A stretch of 49,311 nt of DNA from Pseudobdellovibrionaceae bacterium (GCA_019637895.1 JAHBUU010000002.1:1-49311), one strand, 5' to 3'. Shown: positions 7,711-16,162, counted from the first letter of the stretch. A program made the numbers and translations. Notes: generated by a model not told the origin, from the sequence alone.

Positions 7711-9677
7711 AGAGGACTTTCTTTGCTCAGCCAGGGCTGGTTCTTTCTTACTTTTTAGTTTTGCTTTTGGCGGCGACGGAAGCGCCTCTTTGGATTTCCT
7801 GTTTCGCGGCGGTCATTTTATTGTGGAAATGGTTGTCAGAGAAAAAGAACTTCCCCAAGTTCTCGCGCAAGCTGACGGCGGCCTTGTCGATTCTGATGGT
7901 GGCGCAGGTATATCTGCAATATCGGACTCTTTTGGGACAAGAGGCCTCGAATACTCTGCTGGTCGGGCTTTCCGCTTTGAAAATCATGGATTACGAGAAC
8001 GAACGGGATCATCGGTTTTTGATTCTGTTGGGATTCATCATGGTCGCGATGAAGGCGGTTTTCAGCGTCGATATCATTTGGACTCTTCCCAGCGGAATTG
8101 CTTTTGCTGGTTTGTGGTATGCTCTGCTCAATCCGGAGATGCGCCCGCGTTTGCGATTTCTGCTTCGCTTGTTCGCGGCCTCGGCTCCGCTGGCGATTCT
8201 TCTGTTCCTGGCGTTCCCGCGCATTGTCGTTCCTTGGGCGATCTCGAGGGCCTCGTCAGTCGGTGCCGTCGGTTTTTCCGACAGCCTGAGTCCTGGAAAC
8301 GTGGCCGGATTGGCGGCGATTGATCAACTGGCTTTCCGGGCGAAATTCCATCATCAAGCCCAGAACTTGGAGACCCTCTATTGGAGGGGAGCGGTACTGA
8401 CGTCTTCTGAAGGATTGCAGTGGATGAGGCCGCGCAATCAGCCAAGGACATCTCCTCGGCTCAAGTCCTCGCGGGGAGTTCGTTATGAAGTGATCATGGA
8501 GCCCGGCATGCGTGGTTACTTGTTCACTTTGAATTATGCCAAGAGCGTGATCTCGGACACCTTGCCGTTCACAGAGTTCAAATATGCGGTTTTTCGTAGC
8601 GCTCAGAATCTGACAAAAAACCAAACCTATCAGGCGGTTTCCGACGAAAATCTGTTCGATACGGAAACACCGGACGAGGAGCTGAAGGAAGTTCCATCCC
8701 TTCCTCCAAAAACACAAGAGTGGGTGAGTGGAGTTTTGGCTCGTGAAAAAACGCCGGCCGGGCGCATGAAAGAGCTGAAACGTTTTTTCGAGGATCCGGA
8801 GTTTGTCTACACCATGCGGCCCGGCTTTTATGCGAACAACGATCTGGATGAGTTTTTATTCGGCCGTAAGCGAGGCTTTTGCGAGCACTTTGCGGGGGCC
8901 TATGGAACGCTCGCCAGAGCCCTGGGTCTTCCTTCGCGGGTGGTGGTGGGATATCACGGCGGTGTTTTCAATCTCATCGGCGATTTTTGGCGGATCTCTC
9001 AGAAAGATGCTCATGCCTGGGTTGAAGTCTTTATCAATGACCGTTGGGAGCAGGTCGATCCGACGGAATGGATTGCGCCTTTGCGTTTGAATATGGGGGC
9101 CGAGAGGTTTTTCGGTTTGTCCGAGCAGCAACAGGCTCAGTATGCACGAACGCCACGTTGGGGACTGGGTGGGGAAGCCGAATTTTCCCTGACCGAAGCC
9201 GTCTCGTTTTTCGTGGACGATCTGAATTACCGATGGACCTATTTCATTTTGGATTTCGACTTGGATCAACAGCGCAGTTTTTGGGCGGGCCTGACGAAAG
9301 ATCTTGGCGCCTTCCTGGCCATCGCGGTTCTGGCTGTGCTGGTGGGCTTGCTTGGTGTTCGTCGGTTGCTTCGTGGTGGTGAGCGCAGGGCGCCCATTGA
9401 AAAATTGATGGATCAGATCATTCGTTGGGGAGAACATCGAGGTGTGCCTTATGAATTTTCCGAGGCACCGCTTCGATATTTGCATCGTTTGGCGCAAACA
9501 TTTCCAATGCAAGCTCAAGCTTTGACTTTGGTCGCTCAGGCCTATGATCGACAGATTTATCGGGAAGAATATCTGTCCCTCGAGATGGTCGCCGCTTCAC
9601 GCAAGCTATGGAACGAGCTCAAAAATAAAAAAAACGCCGAGGTGAAGCCTCGGCGTTTGGAAAAATCGAAAAATTAG
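7707..9677 (+). CDS. TgpA-like membrane transglutaminase
   Basis: 656 aa starting at GTG 7707, which overlaps the DUF58 stop (GTGA). About five transmembrane helices occupy residues 5-175. A large extracytoplasmic transglutaminase-core domain follows, then one more helix near 530-550 and a cytoplasmic C-terminal helical tail. The catalytic triad is present: Cys392 in RGFCEHFAGAY, His436 in DAHAWVEV and Asp451 in VDPTEW. This matches the DUF3488/TgpA type, an essential periplasmic transglutaminase in Pseudomonas whose substrate is unclear. The last 15 codons are built from a terminator hairpin serving the opposite strand, which gives a Lys/Arg-rich tail. Confidence 0.9.
   Translation: MKRTFFAQPGLVLSYFLVLLLAATEAPLWISCFAAVILLWKWLSEKKNFPKFSRKLTAALSILMVAQVYLQYRTLLGQEASNTLLVGLSALKIMDYENERDHRFLILLGFIMVAMKAVFSVDIIWTLPSGIAFAGLWYALLNPEMRPRLRFLLRLFAASAPLAILLFLAFPRIVVPWAISRASSVGAVGFSDSLSPGNVAGLAAIDQLAFRAKFHHQAQNLETLYWRGAVLTSSEGLQWMRPRNQPRTSPRLKSSRGVRYEVIMEPGMRGYLFTLNYAKSVISDTLPFTEFKYAVFRSAQNLTKNQTYQAVSDENLFDTETPDEELKEVPSLPPKTQEWVSGVLAREKTPAGRMKELKRFFEDPEFVYTMRPGFYANNDLDEFLFGRKRGFCEHFAGAYGTLARALGLPSRVVVGYHGGVFNLIGDFWRISQKDAHAWVEVFINDRWEQVDPTEWIAPLRLNMGAERFFGLSEQQQAQYARTPRWGLGGEAEFSLTEAVSFFVDDLNYRWTYFILDFDLDQQRSFWAGLTKDLGAFLAIAVLAVLVGLLGVRRLLRGGERRAPIEKLMDQIIRWGEHRGVPYEFSEAPLRYLHRLAQTFPMQAQALTLVAQAYDRQIYREEYLSLEMVAASRKLWNELKNKKNAEVKPRRLEKSKN
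9621..9658 (-). terminator. Intrinsic terminator of the 9674 gene, inside the transglutaminase gene
   Basis: A perfect 11-bp stem AAACGCCGAGG/CCTCGGCGTTT (9632-9642 and 9648-9658) has a 5-base loop. On the minus strand it is followed by a run of eight T and then ATTTTT (9632 down to 9621), an ideal U-tract. It lies 16 bases past the stop of the minus-strand gene ending at 9674. The whole structure is inside the coding sequence of the convergent transglutaminase gene. Confidence 0.85.
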
Positions 9678-10318
9678 TTCGTCAAGGGAGCGCCCGCGAC
9701 CACGGGTGCCGACGCGGTCGTTGCTTCCGCAGAAGCGGTCGGTGGGACTGCGGGTGCTTGTGTGGGTGGAGCTGCAAGGCTTGGTTGTACCGGAAGAGCC
9801 TGCTGCTGGGGCGCCGGTGTTTCCGCTGGGGTGGCAGGGGCATTGACGGGAACAGAGGCCGTTTCTCGGGCCGGATGTTCTGTTTCGACTTCGGAAACCG
9901 CTTTAGGTTTTGCGGCCGGTTTGTCGTCAACAAAAGAACCTTTCAGTTCGATGCGATCACCGGACATCAAGCCGGTTTGCTCGAGCATGGGGTTTTCGTC
10001 TCTGGAGAGGAGCTTGTATTCGCGAGCCACGGCCACGTTTCCGAAGACACCCAGGATTCTCAGTTGGCCTACCGGAATGTCGATTTCGCCGTAGCTTTGA
10101 GTTCCTCGAGCATCGCGGATGTTCGTTCGGCGAACGGCGGTGACGACGAGATTCTTTTTCAAAGACGAGACTGAGCCGCCCGCCAGATAGAAATCTTTGT
10201 AAGCGGGTTCACTGTCGGACAGAGGAATGTTCCTGCGAACGTCGACAATGGTCAGTTCGTCCGCTCCAGCAAAGGAGAAGACAAGCAACATCAGGGGAAT
10301 GGCAAGCAGCGGTTTCAT
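9674..10318 (-). CDS. Exported protein with Pro/Ala-rich C-terminal tail, unknown function
   Basis: 214 aa from the ATG at 10318, chosen because AAAGGA precedes it and because it exposes a signal peptide (MKPLLAIPLMLLVFSFAGA, cleavage about residue 19-20). Residues 20-130 are beta-rich and contain SGDRIELKGSF near the end. The remaining roughly 80 residues are low-complexity Pro, Ala, Gln and Thr and probably disordered, perhaps a wall-spanning or linker tail. No family was recognised. It is monocistronic, with a strong terminator downstream. Confidence 0.7.
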   Translation of the reverse strand: MKPLLAIPLMLLVFSFAGADELTIVDVRRNIPLSDSEPAYKDFYLAGGSVSSLKKNLVVTAVRRTNIRDARGTQSYGEIDIPVGQLRILGVFGNVAVAREYKLLSRDENPMLEQTGLMSGDRIELKGSFVDDKPAAKPKAVSEVETEHPARETASVPVNAPATPAETPAPQQQALPVQPSLAAPPTQAPAVPPTASAEATTASAPVVAGAPLTN

Positions 10319-10362
10319 AACCGTCCTTTCCGTGGTTCGGAACGCCATCCCTGGGTTCAATC

Positions 10363-10407
10363 GAGCCACCAAAGATGGAATCATCCGGATTCCCTTGGTG
10401 GTGGCTC
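10363..10407. repeat. Nested inverted repeat downstream of the EamA gene
   Basis: A 9-bp perfect outer repeat GAGCCACCA/TGGTGGCTC (10363-10371 and 10399-10407) encloses an inner GGAATC/GATTCC stem (both arms within about 10376-10393). It could fold into a long hairpin in RNA from either strand. There is no T-run, so it is not a textbook intrinsic terminator. It lies 40 bases after the stop of the minus-strand transporter gene and 45 bases before the 10318 gene start, so it may separate the two transcripts. Confidence 0.5.
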
Positions 10408-10446
10408 ATCTTGCTTGTCGGTGCCTGTGCGAAAAACTTCAGCGTC

Positions 10447-11349
10447 TTAGGCTTCGGTCGAGCCTGCAGGTGGGGCCAAGGTCGAGGAGTGACTCCTCTG
10501 AGTGAGCCAGAGGCTTCCCAGCACGAGAACGGCACCCAGGATTTGGCGCAAGGACAGGGCTTCGCCCAGCCAAATCATTCCCGCCAAGGCCGCCATCACG
10601 GGCTCGAGCATGCAAAGCAAGGCGGTCTGAGTGCTGGTGAGCTTTTGGAGGCCTGATTGAATCAGCACGAGGGGGATAACGGTGCCGATCAGAGCGATGG
10701 CAAAGATGATTCCCCAGGTTGATGCCGACCAAGAGGGCATCGCGGAAAAATCCGGGCGATGAAGAAGAGCAAGTCCGATGGTCGCAAAGAGAATGATCCA
10801 GAAGCCAGATCCTGCTGAGGACACTTCGCGCAGTGTGCGGCCGGAGATGATCACGAACAGGGAGTAAGTGATCGCGGAAAGAATTCCGGCCCCGATTGCC
10901 CACAGGGATTGCACCTCGATTTGTCCCCACAGAAGAAAAATCAATCCTGCGGATGCGCCGGCAAGCCCAAACCATTGCTCCTTGCGCAGTCGTTCCCCGA
11001 GGACGGCATTGAAGAGCACGGTCCAGAAAGGGTAGGTATAGAGAAGCAATGCCGCCAGAGCGATTGAAACGCCATCAATGGCCACGAAGTAAAGACTGGC
11101 AAAAACGGTATAGCCGAAAACTCCCAGGCCCGCTGAAATCAAAAATTCTTTTTTTGGAAGAACGAGCTCGTTTCTTTTGAGAACAAAGAGAAAGAAACCC
11201 AGCACCAAGGCCGCCAGTCCGAATCGAATCGTCAGCAGTTGGCCGATGCTGAGGCCGGCCTGAAAGGCCTCTTTGCCGAAAAGCCCAATCAGACCGAAGC
11301 ACAAAGAGGCAAAGCCGACTTCAAGAAGACCTTTTCGGTGGGTTCGCAT
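10447..11349 (-). CDS. EamA/DMT-superfamily transporter
   Basis: 300 aa with ten predicted transmembrane helices arranged as two EamA repeats. The second repeat carries the typical signature near its end (QTALLCMLEPVMAALAGMIW followed by LGEALSLRQILGAVLVLGS). Members export or import metabolites such as amino acids or nucleosides; the substrate here cannot be told. The start lies six bases after the rluB stop with no clear ribosome binding site, so translation is probably coupled. It is the last gene of the 13166-rluB-eamA operon. The C-terminus is a short Ser/Pro-rich tail. Confidence 0.9.
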   Translation of the reverse strand: MRTHRKGLLEVGFASLCFGLIGLFGKEAFQAGLSIGQLLTIRFGLAALVLGFFLFVLKRNELVLPKKEFLISAGLGVFGYTVFASLYFVAIDGVSIALAALLLYTYPFWTVLFNAVLGERLRKEQWFGLAGASAGLIFLLWGQIEVQSLWAIGAGILSAITYSLFVIISGRTLREVSSAGSGFWIILFATIGLALLHRPDFSAMPSWSASTWGIIFAIALIGTVIPLVLIQSGLQKLTSTQTALLCMLEPVMAALAGMIWLGEALSLRQILGAVLVLGSLWLTQRSHSSTLAPPAGSTEA

Positions 11350-11355
11350 AGGTTG

Positions 11356-12228
11356 TTATTTTTTGCGAGATTCGGCGGCAGCTTGTCTGGCTGCCATGGC
11401 CCGCTTGCTGATCTTTTTGGCCGTTTTCTTTTTCGCGGCATCAGAGCGTCCCTTGAGAGACTTTTTGATTTTGAGCTCTTCCGGGTCGTCGTTCAGGAAG
11501 ATCTTTTCGATGGCGGCATCGTTCAAGTAAACCAATTCGCCTTTTTTCAGGGAACCGATGCGCAAGCGACCAATCGCCACGCGCTGGAGCTTTTGAACGT
11601 CAAAGCCGATCTTTGCGAACATCTGACGGATCTGGCGGTTTTTACCTTCGGTGATGATCACCTTGTACCAGTCGTATTTGTCAGAGCCTTCCGGGCGACG
11701 GATTTTTTCGATGGATTTCGCCGTTGCACGGCCGCCGATGATGGAAACACCACGAAGCAGTTTTTGAATCTGATCGGGTCTGGCCTGTCCGTTGATTTTC
11801 ACCATGTAGGTCTTGGTGACTTCTTGGCTCGGGTGCATGACCTTGTTGGCGAAGTCGCCGTCATTGGTCAAAAGGAGGAGTCCCTCCGAATTCCAGTCGA
11901 GACGACCGACAGGGAACACTCGGCCCGGAACCTTGTCCAGATAATCCGCGATGGTCGGACGGTCCATGGGGTCTTCCATGGTCGTGAGCACACCGATCGG
12001 TTTGTTGAACAGCATATAGAGTTTCTGAGTTTGTTTTCGAAGGGGCTTGCCATCCACCAAGACCTTGTCGGTCTTAGGATCGACACGAACACCCAATTCG
12101 AACACGCGTTTGCCGTTGACGGTGACATGACCCTCTTCGATCAAGCGGTCGGCTTGACGGCGGCTTGCGAGCCCGCTGTCGGCGATCAGTTTGTTGAGTC
12201 GGGTGCGAGAGGATTCAGAGTTGGCCAT
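11356..12228 (-). CDS. rluB: 23S rRNA pseudouridine synthase, RluB/RsuA family
   Basis: 290 aa. The N-terminal S4 RNA-binding domain (residues 10-60, RLNKLIADSGLASRRQADRL) is followed by the synthase domain. Its catalytic motif is PVGRLDWNSEGLLLLTNDG (Asp111), with the later EGKNRQIRQMF and LKRV-like strands also present. The family isomerises a uridine in 23S or 16S rRNA; RluB is favoured from the S4 and core pattern, but RluE/RluF/RsuA cannot be ruled out. The last roughly 50 residues are Lys/Ala/Arg-rich and probably bind RNA. The gene overlaps its upstream neighbour by 43 bases. Confidence 0.92.
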   Translation of the reverse strand: MANSESSRTRLNKLIADSGLASRRQADRLIEEGHVTVNGKRVFELGVRVDPKTDKVLVDGKPLRKQTQKLYMLFNKPIGVLTTMEDPMDRPTIADYLDKVPGRVFPVGRLDWNSEGLLLLTNDGDFANKVMHPSQEVTKTYMVKINGQARPDQIQKLLRGVSIIGGRATAKSIEKIRRPEGSDKYDWYKVIITEGKNRQIRQMFAKIGFDVQKLQRVAIGRLRIGSLKKGELVYLNDAAIEKIFLNDDPEELKIKKSLKGRSDAAKKKTAKKISKRAMAARQAAAESRKK

Positions 12229-13166
12229 GTCGGGCTTCCTTCGGGCTTGAGGGTATGGCGGAGATCACGGATCAAAAGAGAGAGCAGGCGATCGCCGGTA
12301 TAGATCTGCTCAAGGGAAGTTTCGGCTTGGGTGATGATCGCAGAGGCCCAACGGCGGGCTTCGGCATCGCCCGCTTGGACCAGTGAGCGGGTTCTTTCGA
12401 GTTTCTGAACGAGCTCCTGGTATTCCTTGTCGCTTTCGCGATCAATGAAGAGCTGTTCCAGGCGGCGGATCGGAACCTGGAGTCGGCTTTGAGAGGCCAG
12501 GGACTCGTTCCGGACTTCGAGGAACTTTTGAAAGACGAAGCCGCGCAGAGCGTGTCCCGTCACCATTCCGTCTTCGAGTGTGAATTGAGCCGTGATGTAG
12601 GGAGCGATCTCGATTTTGTGCTGATGCTGCGAAGATAGCTCGAGATTCGAATCATAGAACAGGGCCAGATCCCGGCGCAGGGGCTCGAGGATTCCACCGC
12701 GCAAAGTGAACTTGCGGTCGTAAGTACGGATCTCAAGATTGCGATCGGCCTTGAGGATGATCGCGATGAAGCGTTTGTTTTGATCGTTGATGATCCGGAA
12801 CTTATCGTCGGGGGAAATCCGGCCGTTCAGATGGCAGGTCAGGATGTCGATGGCGTCCTGGGTGTGCTCGGCTTCGATGATTTGGTATTCTTCGGGGAAG
12901 CGGAGCCCACGCATATCGAACTTTTGCTGATAGAACTTGTTGAAGTTTTCGATCAGGAAGCGAACTTCGTGTCCCAATTGGTTTTTATTGCCGACCCAAT
13001 GCGGATAATCCAGGCAGTCGGTGAAGAAACGTTCGAAGAGTTCTCGGGAAAGCGGTTCTTCCGGATTCGCAAAGCTCCGCAACCAGTTGTAAAGGGCCAA
13101 CCGGGCAGGGGTATTCTGGGGGTTCAGATCCAGCAAGAATTTAAGAAGGGCGCCGACCTTCAACAT
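12186..13166 (-). CDS. Conserved-looking protein of unknown function, upstream of rluB
   Basis: 326 aa, soluble, without signal peptide or membrane helix. It is mixed alpha/beta with a charged helical C-terminal region (about 225-310) containing possible coiled coil. No motif was recognised. Its 3' end overlaps rluB by 43 bases, so the two are cotranscribed and probably coupled. It occupies the position where scpA/scpB often sit beside rluB, but the sequence does not resemble ScpB winged helices. A -10-like TATGTT ends six bases before the ATG and there is no Shine-Dalgarno sequence, so the message may be leaderless. Confidence 0.7.
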   Translation of the reverse strand: MLKVGALLKFLLDLNPQNTPARLALYNWLRSFANPEEPLSRELFERFFTDCLDYPHWVGNKNQLGHEVRFLIENFNKFYQQKFDMRGLRFPEEYQIIEAEHTQDAIDILTCHLNGRISPDDKFRIINDQNKRFIAIILKADRNLEIRTYDRKFTLRGGILEPLRRDLALFYDSNLELSSQHQHKIEIAPYITAQFTLEDGMVTGHALRGFVFQKFLEVRNESLASQSRLQVPIRRLEQLFIDRESDKEYQELVQKLERTRSLVQAGDAEARRWASAIITQAETSLEQIYTGDRLLSLLIRDLRHTLKPEGSPTWPTLNPLAPDSTN

Positions 13167-13186
13167 GCGGCCAACATACAGAAGGA

Positions 13187-13215
13187 TTGCGTTTCCAGTC
13201 CAGCGAAATTACACT
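13187..13215 (+). promoter_or_regulatory. Candidate promoter of the coiled-coil gene
   Basis: TTGCGT (13187-13192), 17 bases and TACACT (13210-13215) form a plausible sigma70 promoter. Its transcription start would fall near 13222, leaving room for the GGGAGGGG ribosome binding site before the ATG at 13237. It overlaps the oppositely oriented promoter-like boxes of the 13166 gene (TGGACT and TATGTT on the minus strand), so the two genes may be mutually regulated. Confidence 0.45.
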
Positions 13216-13236
13216 GGATTTCTCCAGGGAGGGGCT

Positions 13237-13731
13237 ATGCAAAAAGAACTCAATCCAGAACTCTTCGGCGAACGACGGCAGGCACGCACGGAAACCGCGT
13301 CCTCAGCGGCTCCGGAGGCGGCAAGCTTCCTCAATTTGGACCGGCAAGTGATGGATATTCGCCAGCAAATGTCTCTTATTGGCGAAGAGATGAAGCGACT
13401 CTCGTCCCAGCTCCAAGAGTTCATGAAGGCCTCCCATCTCAAGATGGAAAGACTTCAACAGCAGGTGATGCGCCTTGAACAGAACCACAACGGCTTGGTT
13501 CAGGAGTCGGGCCATAAACTGACCCAGATGGGGCTTCGTTTGAGCGAAAGAAAATCGCTTGATCAGAAAATCCAGGAGATGGTCGATCGGCATACCAATG
13601 TGATCAAGAGCTTCGAAGTTCGCATGAACCATCTTCAGAAACTTTTGTCCGAGAAAGACGCTCAGGTCGTCGGTGCACAGGCGGCTTTGAATGAAGCCAA
13701 AATGGAAATTGCCCGCCTCAAACGGCTTTAA
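13237..13731 (+). CDS. Coiled-coil protein of unknown function
   Basis: 164 aa from the ATG with GGGAGGGG immediately upstream; the frame is open before it, but without a comparable start. Residues 35-160 are almost entirely helical with heptad-like spacing of Leu, Met and Ile (for example MKRLSSQLQEFMKASHLKM), predicting a long coiled coil. There is no signal peptide or membrane segment, so it is probably cytoplasmic. The family is not recognised; a structural or division-associated role is possible but unsupported. The stop interlocks with the convergent gene (TTAA at 13728-13731). Confidence 0.75.
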   Translation: MQKELNPELFGERRQARTETASSAAPEAASFLNLDRQVMDIRQQMSLIGEEMKRLSSQLQEFMKASHLKMERLQQQVMRLEQNHNGLVQESGHKLTQMGLRLSERKSLDQKIQEMVDRHTNVIKSFEVRMNHLQKLLSEKDAQVVGAQAALNEAKMEIARLKRL

Positions 13732-14192
13732 GGTTGAGGGGCGCGGGTCGAGCAGGCCTGCGCCAACAGATAAGACTCCTGCCAGGTCTGCAGCTCTCCC
13801 AGAGCACTTTTCAGTTCCCAAAGAACCTGGATTTGATCCCGGTTGTTGAGATCGCAAAATCCCGTCTGCAGGTAACAATCGATATGTCCATGAAGAGCTT
13901 GCTGACGGATGTTCGAGCAGGCAGCGCCTGGTGACAGTTCTTGAACTTGGGTTTGAAGGCAGGTCCGAACCTTGCGGAGCCAGCCTTGAGCGACGGGACT
14001 GAATTCTTGTTCCTTCTCAAGAAATCTTTGGCAAAAGGGGAAGCCGTAATTCAGCCAATAGCCTTTGGCCCCGCAACTGATTTCGCGCTCTTTGCAAAGA
14101 TACATTTCACAAGAGTCCGCCGTCGGTTGGCAGGTCGTCTGCGCGAGGGAAGACAAAGGCAAAATGAGAAGGAGAGAAAGTAACAACCGCAT
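13728..14192 (-). CDS. Cysteine-rich exported protein, unknown function
   Basis: 154 aa. The signal peptide MRLLLSLLLILPLSSLAQ should be cleaved near residue 17-18. The mature protein contains ten cysteines (for example CQPTADSCEMYLCKEREISC, then further single Cys), an even number consistent with five disulfide bonds. No family was recognised. It lies 77 bases downstream of dsbD on the same strand with AGGA before the ATG. The neighbouring gene's product supplies reducing power to the periplasm for disulfide isomerisation, so the two may be functionally linked. Confidence 0.72.
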   Translation of the reverse strand: MRLLLSLLLILPLSSLAQTTCQPTADSCEMYLCKEREISCGAKGYWLNYGFPFCQRFLEKEQEFSPVAQGWLRKVRTCLQTQVQELSPGAACSNIRQQALHGHIDCYLQTGFCDLNNRDQIQVLWELKSALGELQTWQESYLLAQACSTRAPQP

Positions 14193-14269
14193 GGAAAATT
14201 CCTGTCGGTGACCATCTTCTCAGATGAGGCCCCGGCTGACCATGGACAGGCCCTGGTTTTCCAAGAATT

Positions 14270-16066
14270 TCACGGCTCTTGAGGGGCGGTCAGGGAATCG
14301 AGCCGTTTCAGGAATCTCTGGGGAGGTTCGTATTCGGTCAACGAGAGGCTTTTTCGCCATTTTCCCTCGGCCCCAATGAAGATCACCGTTGGAAGTCCCT
14401 GAATATTCCACCGCGTTTTGAGGTCGCGCAAAAGAGGAGAGTCCTTCGTGGCATCGAAGCGCAAAAGGGTAAGGGCTTCGAGCCGTGGTTTGACGTCGGG
14501 ATGCCGGAAAGTCTTTTGCTCCAGCTCGTGGCAGGCGGCACACCACTCGGCCCAGAAGTCGATCACGATGGCTTTCTTTTCAGCGAGGGCCTTTTGCAGG
14601 TTCGCCTCGGAGTAATCGATCCAGGGAGCGCCCCCTTCGGCATGAGACAGCTCTGGTTGCAGCATCTGGGGTTGGAGTGCTTGTCGGAGATCAAAGGTCG
14701 CGAAGGCGAGATATCCGCAACCGATGACAAGTAGAGCCTGTGCGAAGCCCTTTTGAATGCGCTTGAGCGGAGCCGAGCCTTTCAGTGGTGAGAAGGCTCC
14801 GGCCAGGCTTCCCAAAATAAGGAGTCCAAGGCCGAGGGCGCCATCGTGCCAGCGCTGTGGCAGAAGGAAGGACAGATAATAAAAGAACACACCCAGCATG
14901 AGAGTGCCGAGGATGAATTTGGTCGCCTGAAGCCAATTTCCTGAGCGAGGAAGGAATCTGGTCAGCTCGGTGAAAGCGCCAAGGACCAAGAAGATCAAAC
15001 CCAAGCCCATGGCATAGGTGAAAAGAAGCATGAATCCCATCAAGTGGGAGCCACTGAAGGAAACCCAGGCAAGAAGGCCCACGAGCACGGGACCGACACA
15101 GGGACTGGCGACGACTCCGGCGATCAACCCGGACAGGTAGGCGCCGATATAACCGGGCGCCGTTTTTTTCGTTCCGATCTTTTGCCGAATGAAGGAAGGG
15201 ACTTGCAGTTCGAAGAGCCCATACATTCCCAGCGACATCGTCAGAAACAAAACACAGAGTACGCCCAAGACCCACGGACTGCCAAGGCTTGCACCGAAGA
15301 TGGCCCCGCTCGAGGCCGCAATCAGACCGAGGATGGCGTAAGTGGTGGCGATCCCATGAACGTAGAGCAGACTCAGAAGGAAGTTTTGCGCTCGACTGCG
15401 CTTTTCTGCTTCGTGGCCGATCACGGCGAGTGTGATCGGAATCATCGGGAAAATACACGGCGTGAAGCTGGTGATGATGCCCGCTAGAAAAACGAAGAAG
15501 AAAGCGAGCAGGAGATTTTCAGAAAGCAGGCCATCGAGATGCTCGACGCTTCCCCAGTTTGCGGACGGAGAGACTTTTGAGGGCTCATCCTGTTGGAGCA
15601 AGGCTTGTGATTTAAGGAGCGTGATCGGGATGTCGATGGTTTTGGTCGTTGGGAAAAGACAGAAGGTTTCTGAACAAGCCTGATAAACCAGTTCGATCCT
15701 CATGCGGCCGGAAGAATTGCCGAAACCGAGAGGGGCTTGGATGCCGGCTGTGATCTCGGCCGATTCTTTGAAGCCTCGACGCTCTCGTTTTGAAAACTTA
15801 TCGAAAAACGAAATGATGGGTGTGATGGTCGGCGGGCCCAGATGGAACCCATCGGGTTCGAGCAGGGTCAGGCGCACTTGATCTTCGTATCCGTGATAGC
15901 CCTTGGGAAGAGTGACCTTGAGCGTGAGTCGACCGGCCTGACCTGGACTCCAGTCCACCGGAGACACCGCAGCCTTTACAAGCAGAGGATCACGCTCGTC
16001 AAAGGACCAGGAAGTCTGGGGAATCAGAAGGCATGAAAGAAAAAGGAGGGTCAGCAGCCTTGTCAT
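14270..16066 (-). CDS. dsbD: Thiol:disulfide interchange protein DsbD
   Basis: 598 aa with the full three-part layout. A signal peptide (1-21) leads to the periplasmic N-terminal immunoglobulin-like domain with its redox pair (Cys131/Cys136 in ACSETFC). Next comes an eight-helix membrane domain with Cys204 (FTPCIFP) and Cys323 (ASPCVGP). The C-terminal thioredoxin domain carries WCAAC (Cys509/Cys512). DsbD moves electrons from cytoplasmic thioredoxin across the membrane to reduce periplasmic thiols. All six catalytic cysteines are present, so it should be active. AGAGGA precedes the ATG. Confidence 0.96.
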   Translation of the reverse strand: MTRLLTLLFLSCLLIPQTSWSFDERDPLLVKAAVSPVDWSPGQAGRLTLKVTLPKGYHGYEDQVRLTLLEPDGFHLGPPTITPIISFFDKFSKRERRGFKESAEITAGIQAPLGFGNSSGRMRIELVYQACSETFCLFPTTKTIDIPITLLKSQALLQQDEPSKVSPSANWGSVEHLDGLLSENLLLAFFFVFLAGIITSFTPCIFPMIPITLAVIGHEAEKRSRAQNFLLSLLYVHGIATTYAILGLIAASSGAIFGASLGSPWVLGVLCVLFLTMSLGMYGLFELQVPSFIRQKIGTKKTAPGYIGAYLSGLIAGVVASPCVGPVLVGLLAWVSFSGSHLMGFMLLFTYAMGLGLIFLVLGAFTELTRFLPRSGNWLQATKFILGTLMLGVFFYYLSFLLPQRWHDGALGLGLLILGSLAGAFSPLKGSAPLKRIQKGFAQALLVIGCGYLAFATFDLRQALQPQMLQPELSHAEGGAPWIDYSEANLQKALAEKKAIVIDFWAEWCAACHELEQKTFRHPDVKPRLEALTLLRFDATKDSPLLRDLKTRWNIQGLPTVIFIGAEGKWRKSLSLTEYEPPQRFLKRLDSLTAPQEP

Positions 16067-16154
16067 GATCGTCCTCTCAGTCTAGCGGCACCCTGGACCG
16101 AGGACAAGTTCTTTCCCCTGATGGGCTTTGTTCCTTCATTCTCAAATCGAGAGT

Positions 16155-16162
16155 GCCGATGG
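16155..16162 (+). promoter_or_regulatory. Possible FliA-type -10 element before motA
   Basis: GCCGATGG lies 22 bases before the motA ATG and matches the flagellar sigma28 -10 consensus GCCGATAA at six of eight positions. The corresponding -35 (TAAA-type, 15 bases upstream) is poorly conserved (TCAT). The position and the gene it precedes fit class-3 flagellar control, but the evidence is partial. Confidence 0.3.

Noticed and set aside
10375-10656. A plus-strand 93-codon frame beginning with a lipoprotein-like signal (LILLVGAC)
   Set aside because: It lies mostly antisense to the EamA transporter gene, has no ribosome binding site, and its later part has no protein-like composition. The lipobox is probably chance.
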